From positions 1-39,496 of the forward strand of contig JAKAYM010000002.1 of the NCBI GenBank assembly GCA_021826795.1: DNA of 39,496 bases, given 5' to 3'. The stretch comes from Thermoplasmata archaeon. GTDB lineage: Archaea > Thermoplasmatota > Thermoplasmata > Thermoplasmatales > Thermoplasmataceae. The notes below the pieces were generated by a model. It was not told the origin of the DNA, did no database searches, and saw only the letters and a program-made list of their open reading frames with translations. Below, piece after piece: positions 16,094 through 23,864 of this stretch. A program made the position numbers and the translations under genes. How positions within the stretch are numbered: position 1 is the stretch's first letter; each line of letters begins with the position of its first letter.

Positions 16094-16726
16094 CTAGATG
16101 TTTCGCCTGACATAATCCGCAATATATTCCGGAAGTATAATGTCATGATCTTTCGGTATGGCTTCAATTATAGTATGGAGTTTGATTATGCCGGACCAGT
16201 ATGGCAAATCCTCATCCGATTTCTTCTCGTTCGGGCCACTTGTATTAACTTTGACAGAAATCACATCAAGAGAGAGGCTCAGGAAACCGGTAGTATTGAT
16301 CTCTTCCGGAGATGGATGTCTGCAATCATTCCACCTTCCCGGTACTATCTTCTCGGCCAGTGCCTCAGAAATGCGCATTTTTTCATCATCATCTGTCACT
16401 TCACACATTGATCCGAATACTACTACTGATCTGTAATGCATTGATGTATTGAAAGCGCTCTTTGCAAGGACGATGCCGTCCAGTATGGTGACATTCACAC
16501 TGACAGGTATGCCTGATTTAAGTGCTTTGTAAAATCTTCCATCTCTCAATGAATGGAGGTAGAGGTAACTGCCGATCCTGGCAAATACCATGGGAATATT
16601 GAACACTGTACTATCAATGCTGAATGCGACATGGGACAGGAGTGATTGATCCAGTATGGAATAAGCAGTTTCCATATCATGAACTGATCTTTCCGGATGC
16701 CTGTGTATATCTGTGATTGAAGTCAT
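16094..16726 (-). CDS. FMN-binding split-barrel protein (pyridoxamine oxidase-like)
   Basis: This encodes 210 residues from ATG 16726. The frame is open a further 25 codons upstream, but CTTAATATAAG lies about 25 bases before ATG 16726 and the extension lacks protein character, so a leaderless start at 16726 is preferred. The sequence SLLSHVAFSIDSTVFNIPMVFARIGSYLYLHSLRDGRFYKALKSGIPVSVNVTILDGIVLAKSAFNTSMHYRSVVVFG (residues about 29-106) is the flavin-reductase-like barrel of the Pyridox_ox_2 / NimA group, with a C-terminal half of similar length to relatives. It probably binds FMN or F420-like cofactor and reduces small electrophiles, but the substrate is unknown. It stands alone. Confidence 0.75.
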   Translation of the reverse strand: MTSITDIHRHPERSVHDMETAYSILDQSLLSHVAFSIDSTVFNIPMVFARIGSYLYLHSLRDGRFYKALKSGIPVSVNVTILDGIVLAKSAFNTSMHYRSVVVFGSMCEVTDDDEKMRISEALAEKIVPGRWNDCRHPSPEEINTTGFLSLSLDVISVKVNTSGPNEKKSDEDLPYWSGIIKLHTIIEAIPKDHDIILPEYIADYVRRNI

Positions 16727-16926
16727 AAGAAATGAAATCTTTATGCTTATATTAAGATGTCTATGAACAAATTTTGATTCGACGTTGTAAGATAAACTCA
16801 ATTCACATGATATTTTCTTCTGAAATTTCTAATAATCCATCATTTATACATATATAGTTTAAAATAACCATAGGAAAATACTATTAATTTTATAAAATTC
16901 TAAACATATCTGACGCTATCAACAAA

Positions 16927-17430
16927 TCACCTGAATTCATTTTTATATTTAACCATTGTATCAACTAATGTTTGAAAATTTGTATCCTTTATAATCCTAT
17001 GAAGCTGGCGTGTATCTGTCCTCTCTATTTTATCGTATTCTGTTATAATATCCAGAACCTTTAGGTATTCTGTTCTATCCCTATAGACTGCATATACAAT
17101 AAAATCGATATCGCCACTGATATTATATACCCATATTGCTCCGGGAAGGTTTGATAATTTCTCTCCGAGTTCTGTAATATAATTTTTTCCAAATTTTGCC
17201 TTAACCAGTATAATCACTGGATATTTAAATCCCAACAGTTCATAATCTAAAATAGGAACCAAGCTCTTTATAATTCCAGAATCATATAGCTTTTTCTTTC
17301 GTTTACTAATGGAAGGTGCAGAAGCCATTAATGCATATTTACCGATATCTGTTAGTCTCATTTCTGGATTTTGAATTATACTATTTAAAATTCTCAGGTC
17401 GTATATATCTAAGGGCTCATCTTTATTCAT
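16927..17430 (-). CDS. Lrp/AsnC-family transcriptional regulator
   Basis: This encodes 167 residues. The N-terminal helix-turn-helix (LDIYDLRILNSIIQNPEMRLTDIGKYALMASAPSISKRKKKLYDSGII, residues 7-54) is followed by a RAM-type ligand and oligomerisation domain (VIILVKAKFGKN ... AIWVYNISGDIDFIVYAVYRDRTEYLKVLDII). A TATA-like TTTATATTTAA about 20-25 bases before ATG 17430 fits a leaderless mRNA. It is divergent from the HisD-like dehydrogenase and permease operon with 154 bases between, so it probably senses an amino acid and controls that operon as well as itself. Confidence 0.88.
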   Translation of the reverse strand: MNKDEPLDIYDLRILNSIIQNPEMRLTDIGKYALMASAPSISKRKKKLYDSGIIKSLVPILDYELLGFKYPVIILVKAKFGKNYITELGEKLSNLPGAIWVYNISGDIDFIVYAVYRDRTEYLKVLDIITEYDKIERTDTRQLHRIIKDTNFQTLVDTMVKYKNEFR

Positions 17431-17584
17431 AAATTAATAATAGATAGTTAAATATAAAGATACCTGAAATATATTTCTTAAAAATAGTGGTAATTAGAAA
17501 TTAATTGGCAAAAATAACTTATTCAAAGCAATAGTATTACAGGTTTATATAATACTGATAATATATATTTAATCAGGTGTAAGT

Positions 17585-18883
17585 ATGATACGGGAACTGA
17601 AATCCGAAATCGTAGAGAAATATGAAACCATAGATGTGGTGAAGACAGTCAGTGATATAATAGAGAGGGTGAAATCTGAAGGAGATATTGCTTTACGAGA
17701 ATATGAAAGCCAATTCGATAAAGTTAATATTACTGACTTCAGGATGGAAGATAGTGCAATAGAAAGGATAATATCACAGGTGCCTGACAAAATTAAAGAA
17801 ATCATAGATACGAATATAAAGAGAATAGAGTCATTTGCAAAATTTCAATTTTCAATGTATAGAAATATGGAATTTGTAACCGATAATGGTAAAACGATAC
17901 TTGGCCAAAAAATATTACCAATAGAAAATGTGGGAGTTTATATCCCGGGAGGTAGATACCCTCTCCTTTCAACTCCCCCTATGACCATAATTCCGGCCAG
18001 AGTTGCAGGCTGCAAGAGGATAATTGCCTGTACACCACCAGGTGAAAACAGGCCAAATCCTGCTACACTTTACGGGATAATAAAATCCGGGGCAACTGAG
18101 GTTTACACAATTGGCGGTGCGCAGGCTATTGCTGCTATGGCTTATGGAACGGAAACAGTTAAACCTGTAAATAAGATTGCAGGACCTGGAAATGCCTACG
18201 TCAATGAGGCAAAGAAGGAAGTTTTTGGAAAAGTTGGAATAGATCTGTTAGCCGGTCCAAGTGAAATACTGGTACTTGCCGATGAAACTGCTATAGAGGA
18301 AGAAGTTATGGCAGATCTGTTATCTCAGGCTGAACATGATCCTTCAGCTCGTTGCTGCCTGGTAACCATATCATCAGAGCTTGCCCACAGCATTTACGAC
18401 AAAATGGATGCATACATAAATAAGCTATCAACAAAAGAAATTTTAAAAAAATCGTGGCTAAACCATGGAATAATTGCATTATGCGACACTATGAAAGAGG
18501 CAGTAGACTATACAAACAATTATGCTGCCGAACACCTTGAACTACATTTAAATGCAGAAAACTCAGATTTCGCATTTGCTAATTTGATAAATTACGGTTC
18601 TGTATTTTTAGACCATGGTGTACCTGCGGTGTTCAGTGATAAGCTTTTAGGGCCCAATCATACCCTTCCAACATCGGGAGCTGCTAAATATTCAGGTGGA
18701 TTAAGCGTTGGGAACTTCTTAAAGATTTTAACATATTCTAAGGTTACCGACGACGGTGTAAGGGATATGCTGGCACATAGGGTAAAGATACAGAGTGATT
18801 ATGAGGGATTCGGGGCCAAGGCCAGAGCAGCGGAATTGAGATTCAGGGATAACTATGTAAAAGGTGATGTTAATGGGAGATAA
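17585..18883 (+). CDS. Histidinol-dehydrogenase-like NAD-dependent alcohol dehydrogenase
   Basis: This encodes 432 residues. It has the full HisD fold: NAD-site VGVYIPGGRYPLLSTPPMT, IAGPGNAYVNEAKKEVFG, metal ligands Q248 and H251 (SQAEHDPSA), catalytic pair E316-H317 (AAEHLEL), D352 and H398. No other his gene is near. The region FSDKLLGPNHTLPTSGAAKYSGGLSVGNFLKILTY (350-384) differs from the biosynthetic pattern (GDYxxGxNHVLPT...SSPL) and resembles the HpsN/sulfopropanediol-type clade (GDK...RYTGGLWVGKFLKT). The real substrate may therefore be another alcohol, not histidinol. AGGTG at 17576-17580 precedes ATG 17585. It is coupled by an 11-base overlap to an APC permease that may import the substrate. 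Confidence 0.85.
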   Translation: MIRELKSEIVEKYETIDVVKTVSDIIERVKSEGDIALREYESQFDKVNITDFRMEDSAIERIISQVPDKIKEIIDTNIKRIESFAKFQFSMYRNMEFVTDNGKTILGQKILPIENVGVYIPGGRYPLLSTPPMTIIPARVAGCKRIIACTPPGENRPNPATLYGIIKSGATEVYTIGGAQAIAAMAYGTETVKPVNKIAGPGNAYVNEAKKEVFGKVGIDLLAGPSEILVLADETAIEEEVMADLLSQAEHDPSARCCLVTISSELAHSIYDKMDAYINKLSTKEILKKSWLNHGIIALCDTMKEAVDYTNNYAAEHLELHLNAENSDFAFANLINYGSVFLDHGVPAVFSDKLLGPNHTLPTSGAAKYSGGLSVGNFLKILTYSKVTDDGVRDMLAHRVKIQSDYEGFGAKARAAELRFRDNYVKGDVNGR

Positions 18884-20261
18884 AACATTTAACAATGAGC
18901 TGAAAGCAAGGAGTGGCGGTTTATGGTCCGCAGTATTTCAGGGTATGGCATTTGTTGGCCCAGCTGCAACAGCAGCATCCTTCTTTGTGGTAGAAGCGGC
19001 TGTAGTTGGACCCTCTGTTCCATTAACTTATATGATTGCGGTACTGGGTGTTGCATGTGCAATGTACATGAATTATAGATTTTCTCAACGGATAAGCCAT
19101 GCAGGGGGATATTATGCTTTTGTGGAGGCTGGCCTCGGTAAGCGCATGGGTGTTTTCTCTGGATGGTTATACCTTTTCAATCTTCTGGGGGCCGTGAGCG
19201 GATTCGTGATGTTATTCTTTGCTGGTATATTATGGCCGCTGATTCCCGTCCTTTCAGGATATACGTATGGATGGCTTCCATTGATCTTTATTCCATTCAC
19301 CATAATGTTTGTGTTTCTTTACAGAGGGCTAAAACCATCCCTTTATTACACTACAATAGGATCAATCATTGAAATAACGTTCTTGATACTGATGTCTTTA
19401 ATAATCATAATAAAAGTGGGACCTGCAAACTCTGTCCTGCCATTCACAGCAACCGGGCATTCATTCAGTGCTATTGGTCTAGCTACAGTGTTCGCAATAT
19501 TAGGATATGTAGGTCTCGGTTCAATGATAACAATCTCTGAAGAAACTCATGAGCCTAAAAAGAATATTCCAAAGGCTATATTAATAGCGGTAGTTTTATC
19601 CTTTGTTGTCTACGCATTCAGTTCTTATGCTCTTGTTGTAGGCTGGGGGATCAATGATATGGGTTCTTTTGCAACAACCAGCAATCCTGGATTCATAGTA
19701 GTAGAAAAATATCTCGGATTGATTGGAATGGTGATATTCATACTGATAACTCTGAACAGTTTTATTTCTGAATCAATTGCTCAGGGAAATGCTTTCAGCA
19801 GGGTAGGTTATGCAATGGCAAGGGATAGAATGATATTTCCATATTCTTGGTCAGAAACCCACACAAAATACGGTTCTCCAAAAAAAATTATTGCCTTTGA
19901 AATGCCTATTTCATTAGCAGTAGCGATAATAGCAGGAATATTATTTGGTCCATTTACGGCGGCTACCATTTTGACTACAATGAATGGAATATCTTTATAC
20001 ATAGTGCATATAATTTCAAACATTTCTCTTCCAGTATGGGGAAAATTGAAATTAAAAACAAAGGTTACAGATCTTTCATTAATGATATTCATACCACTTG
20101 TGGCCAGTGTGATTTACATATTTGCTATATATGGGAGCATAATACCATTTCCTGGATACCCATTTGACATCGGCATTTATTTAATTATTCCCGTAATAAT
20201 TTCGGGAATAATTATAGCACTTGTTACAAAGAGTAAAGCAACAATAAAAGACGGTGAATAA
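18873..20261 (+). CDS. APC-superfamily permease coupled to HisD-like enzyme
   Basis: This encodes 462 residues from ATG 18873, with AGGTGAT at 18862-18868 as ribosome site; in-frame ATG 18867 and GTG 18864 are less likely. About 12 membrane helices are seen. The N-terminal block GGLWSAVFQGMAFVGPAATAASFFVV, then SHAGGYYAFVEAGLG and GYVGLGSMITISEETHEPKKNIPKA, are APC-transporter signatures. The start overlaps the end of the dehydrogenase gene by 11 bases, so enzyme and transporter are made together. This suggests import of the dehydrogenase's substrate or export of its product, an amino acid or amino alcohol. A T-run (CTATTTTTATT, about 20269-20280) after the stop is a likely terminator. Confidence 0.88.
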   Translation: MGDKTFNNELKARSGGLWSAVFQGMAFVGPAATAASFFVVEAAVVGPSVPLTYMIAVLGVACAMYMNYRFSQRISHAGGYYAFVEAGLGKRMGVFSGWLYLFNLLGAVSGFVMLFFAGILWPLIPVLSGYTYGWLPLIFIPFTIMFVFLYRGLKPSLYYTTIGSIIEITFLILMSLIIIIKVGPANSVLPFTATGHSFSAIGLATVFAILGYVGLGSMITISEETHEPKKNIPKAILIAVVLSFVVYAFSSYALVVGWGINDMGSFATTSNPGFIVVEKYLGLIGMVIFILITLNSFISESIAQGNAFSRVGYAMARDRMIFPYSWSETHTKYGSPKKIIAFEMPISLAVAIIAGILFGPFTAATILTTMNGISLYIVHIISNISLPVWGKLKLKTKVTDLSLMIFIPLVASVIYIFAIYGSIIPFPGYPFDIGIYLIIPVIISGIIIALVTKSKATIKDGE

Positions 20262-20400
20262 AGATCTCTATTTTTATTATTCGCATTTCATATAAATTAG
20301 ATCCATCAACCTGTTTGCATTCCTGCACAAAATTTTAAATTTATCTTTACATAATTCCATATATGGTTATAGATTGTAATATTTCAAATATTATAAAATA

Positions 20401-23400
20401 TTATGCCGGAAGCATATTATTCATGGTTTCCAGATACCTTTTAGGTACCGGTCTTTCTATTTCCCAGATTATGCTCACCGGATTGCCCCCGCTGTGGCTT
20501 TTATGGCTAACGCTTCCCATAAATATATACGGAGATGCACCCAGAAGGTTCTCCCTGAATTCCCTTATGAATAGCAGAACTGTATTCCCGTTACCTGGAG
20601 AACCGTAATATCTTCTGGCTGTTGGAGACGAAGGGGAAACTGTACTCTGAGTCTCCCAGTGAAACATTCTTTGATCAATGGCATAATCGTTGTACATCGT
20701 TGTTGAAGAATAGTATTTTTCAGATTTATTCAGTGTTACAAACAGGACATCCATATGTTTTTCGGGAATGTACTTGACTCCCTCACGAACCGAACCGGGA
20801 TCGGCAATGCCCATTGCAGCCAGTACCTGATTTTTAGAATATGAGCTATATAATCTCAGAGGGAGTATTGATTCCTTTGATGGCATACCTTCAACAAAAT
20901 CAATTTTTGATAACAGATAATCAAGAAGTTCCATTAATTCCCCATATAGAACCGGATATTTTTTAAGAGAATTCAGGGCCTCAAGAGTGTCAGAGAAACC
21001 TGATTGATTTATAGGTACATTCCAGATTGTGAAATAAAACATATCGGCCATTTTGATTTCTTCATGGGAGAGGCTTTCCTTAGAAACAGTATCAGGAATC
21101 ATGAGTTTTTCTAGGATTGTTTTGATCCAAGAATATGAATTTATCTGGCATATTCTTTTCATTGCCTTTGTAATAGTTTCCTCAATGTCCTCATGGAAAT
21201 CTTCCCTTATCCCTGCTAAAACGCACAATCTGGAGAAATTATTACGGATATACACATCCCCGGCATTGATGTGGTAAAATTCCAGAAAATTTTGCATTGT
21301 TATTGGCATGCCTGAGTTTTGGATAAACTCCTTTATTCTTGAAACCAGGCCATTTCTGGATGAATAGGATTTTTTAATATTTTCTAGAATATAATCCTGT
21401 GCCTTTCTTTCCAGTTCAATATAACATCCTCTGGGGAGGTCTATAAATCCTGATGTGATTTCATCTTTTATGGAAATTGCACGGTGACGCATGAGTGAAA
21501 TGAATTTTGCGGCAAAATTATATTTTGCATTGGACCTTCCGACGAAATCAAGTACAGTAAGGCATTCCTTCCCTTCAGATAATCTCAGACCACGGCCTAG
21601 CTGCTGTACGAAAACTGTCAGGCTTTCAGTGGGCCTTAGAAACAGAATTGTGTTTATTTCAGGAATGTCAACTCCCTCATTGTATATGTCAACAGCAAAA
21701 ATTATCTTTATATCTCCGTTTCTCAGTTTAGCATGGGCACTATTTCTTTCCTCCCGGGATGAATTTCCTGTTAGGTAGATTGCACTTATACCATTTTTAT
21801 TGAAATAATAAGCCATGTATTCAGCATGGGCAACAGAAACACAGAAACCGAGCCCTTTCAGGTCATTAATATTTGAGAGATATCTCTCTGTGGCATTAAT
21901 AATCAGGTTGGCCCGCTCTTCTGACATATTCCCACTGGCTGTATACAGCCTTTCCAGTTCGCCTGGGTCATATTTGCCATTCTTCCATGATACAGAATCT
22001 AAATCCACTGAATCGGTTACACAGAAATACTGGAAGGGACTCAAAATTCCCCGGTCAATTGCTTCCGGCAGTCTGATTTCCGAAGTAATGTGGTTATTGA
22101 AATATTTCAGTATGTCCTTTCCATCCATCCTCTCAGGCGTTGCAGTCAGGCCTAATAGTATCTCAGGTTCAAAATATTTCAACAGTGGCTGGTATGATTT
22201 TGCAGGTGCATGGTGGAATTCATCTATAACTATGAAATCATAATAATGCTTATCCAGTTTAAGATCCGGCCATATGGAATTAAAGGTCTGGACCGACATG
22301 AATAAATGTTCCATGGACGCCGGCCTATTATTGCCCGTATACAGTTCACCGAAATTATAGTCCCTGAGTACACTCCTGAAGCACTGTAGGCTCTGCCTGA
22401 GGATTTCCTCCCTGTGTGCAATAAACAATAATCGGTTCTTTCCGGAATGGGATCGGGCAAACCTGGCGTAATCAAATGCCGATATTATCGTTTTCCCTGT
22501 CCCTGTTGCAGAAACTACAAGGTTTCTGCAATTTCCCCTGAGCTTTCTGTCTGCATCCAGTTCATCCAGTATTTTTGACTGGTAATCATATGGCTTTATG
22601 TCAAATATATATTCTGATTCCTGATTCCTCTTTATTTCCTTATTTAATGCTTTCATCAGTTCATCAGATTGATTTTCAGTGTATTCAGTGAAACTGTCGG
22701 AATGCCAGTATGTATTGAATGTTTCCTGGATTTTACCCAGCATCTCTGGCATGTCCTTTCCTGCCACCTTGACATTCCACTCCAAACCTCCTGAGATTGC
22801 GGCGTTTGACAGATTTGAGGATCCAACATAGGCGGTGGAGTATCCTGTTTTCCTCCTGAAAATATATGTTTTAGCGTGGAGCCTTGTGTTTTTTGTATCG
22901 TATGATATTTTTATTTCTGTATTGACTAGTTTATTTAATTCCTCTACTGATTTTATATCAGTTGCACCCATGTATGTTGTTGTTATGACCCTAAGTTTCC
23001 CTCCCCTTTCAGTGAACGATTTCAATTCATTCCAGATTAACCGAAGCCCGCTCCACTTTATAAAAGAAACCAGCATGTCTATGGAATCAGATGTTAATAT
23101 TTCCAGTTTAAGCTCAGAATAAAGCCTGGGCTCTGCGATTGAACCGGTAAATAATGAACTGTATGCTATGGATGTTGCAGGTCTGGGAACCGGATTTTCA
23201 CCGGTGTAAAAATTTTCACCAACTGATAGCAGCATTTCCGGGGGGTCTATAATTTCATTGCATTCCTTGACCCCTGAACGGGAGTTTATTGTTTCAAGCA
23301 GCTCATTGACAAATTTCACCCTCAATGAAAGATTTGCATTGTTATCCTTCATATAATTCAGTGCCTTTTCCAGTTTCTCTGCCATATAAATAGATAGAAG

Positions 23401-23517
23401 TCTTGAGGAGCTATCAGAGTCAATCCTATCAGTTGAAATTTTATAACTCTTATAGTTTTCAATTTCCCCCTTGAGCCATAAATTTACCAATTCCTCATAA
23501 ATCCCTTTTTCCAGCAT
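20401..23517 (-). CDS. PLD-domain SF2 helicase with DUF3427-like C-terminus
   Basis: This encodes 1038 residues. Residues 120-275 form a phospholipase-D-like domain with one HxK set, RLHAKTYIF (212-220), and GSSNLS (232-237). Residues 305-660 are a helicase: Walker A SATGTGKT (336-343), IVIDEFHH (429-436), LGLTATPERMDGKD (455-468), and QQLGRGLRLSEGKECL as motif VI. The rest (about 690-1038) looks like the DUF3427 region of stand-alone PLD-helicases. These proteins are thought to act on DNA in repair or defence, and the PLD part could cut nucleic acid. The ATG at 23517 follows a TATA-like AAATTATAC box, so the mRNA is probably leaderless. It is 104 bases from the lipoyl gene and on the same strand, but likely a separate unit. 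Confidence 0.88.
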   Translation of the reverse strand: MLEKGIYEELVNLWLKGEIENYKSYKISTDRIDSDSSSRLLSIYMAEKLEKALNYMKDNNANLSLRVKFVNELLETINSRSGVKECNEIIDPPEMLLSVGENFYTGENPVPRPATSIAYSSLFTGSIAEPRLYSELKLEILTSDSIDMLVSFIKWSGLRLIWNELKSFTERGGKLRVITTTYMGATDIKSVEELNKLVNTEIKISYDTKNTRLHAKTYIFRRKTGYSTAYVGSSNLSNAAISGGLEWNVKVAGKDMPEMLGKIQETFNTYWHSDSFTEYTENQSDELMKALNKEIKRNQESEYIFDIKPYDYQSKILDELDADRKLRGNCRNLVVSATGTGKTIISAFDYARFARSHSGKNRLLFIAHREEILRQSLQCFRSVLRDYNFGELYTGNNRPASMEHLFMSVQTFNSIWPDLKLDKHYYDFIVIDEFHHAPAKSYQPLLKYFEPEILLGLTATPERMDGKDILKYFNNHITSEIRLPEAIDRGILSPFQYFCVTDSVDLDSVSWKNGKYDPGELERLYTASGNMSEERANLIINATERYLSNINDLKGLGFCVSVAHAEYMAYYFNKNGISAIYLTGNSSREERNSAHAKLRNGDIKIIFAVDIYNEGVDIPEINTILFLRPTESLTVFVQQLGRGLRLSEGKECLTVLDFVGRSNAKYNFAAKFISLMRHRAISIKDEITSGFIDLPRGCYIELERKAQDYILENIKKSYSSRNGLVSRIKEFIQNSGMPITMQNFLEFYHINAGDVYIRNNFSRLCVLAGIREDFHEDIEETITKAMKRICQINSYSWIKTILEKLMIPDTVSKESLSHEEIKMADMFYFTIWNVPINQSGFSDTLEALNSLKKYPVLYGELMELLDYLLSKIDFVEGMPSKESILPLRLYSSYSKNQVLAAMGIADPGSVREGVKYIPEKHMDVLFVTLNKSEKYYSSTTMYNDYAIDQRMFHWETQSTVSPSSPTARRYYGSPGNGNTVLLFIREFRENLLGASPYIFMGSVSHKSHSGGNPVSIIWEIERPVPKRYLETMNNMLPA

Positions 23518-23621
23518 TATAGATTTGTATAATTTGGCAGTTAATAATTTTATTGAAAAATATGCCGACTGAATGTATTATAAAATTATTGCTCACAAAT
23601 TTAATAATAAATTATAAAGTA

Positions 23622-23864
23622 TTATTTTTCCTCATTAACTTCAAGAAGATCATCTCCCGGAGAGATTTCATTATTGACCTCCTGAAGCAATTTAACTACA
23701 GTTCCCTTTACCGGGATGTTGACTTCTATTGTAACTTTGGCAGCCATTATCTGGCATACAGGCATATCCTCCTTGATTTTATCTCCGGGAGCAACATACC
23801 ACTGCGTCACAATAGCCTTTCCCAGATCTTCCACCTTCCAGAGTTCCGGTACTTTTATAATCAT
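23622..23864 (-). CDS. Free-standing lipoyl domain protein
   Basis: This encodes 80 residues, nothing but one biotinyl/lipoyl hammerhead: PELWKVEDLGKAIVTQWYV at the front, the swinging-arm lysine K43 in QIMAAKVTIEV, then PVKGTVVKLLQEVNNEISPGDDLLEV. The usual DKA around the lysine is AAKV, but the position near the middle of the domain fits. The ATG overlaps the stop of the E1 gene by four bases (ATGA), so it is made with the E1. Normally this domain is the N-terminal part of a large E2 acyltransferase; here no peripheral-subunit-binding or catalytic domain follows. It may serve as a mobile carrier for an E2 encoded elsewhere, like GcvH in glycine cleavage. Confidence 0.85.
   Translation of the reverse strand: MIIKVPELWKVEDLGKAIVTQWYVAPGDKIKEDMPVCQIMAAKVTIEVNIPVKGTVVKLLQEVNNEISPGDDLLEVNEEK

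Noticed and set aside
16727..16801. Extra 25-codon N-terminus for the FMN-binding protein
   Set aside because: A TATA-like box falls inside it, 25 bases before the internal ATG, so it is promoter rather than coding sequence.
17585..18883. Part of a histidine biosynthesis operon
   Set aside because: No other his genes flank it, and the active-site surroundings resemble a non-biosynthetic clade.
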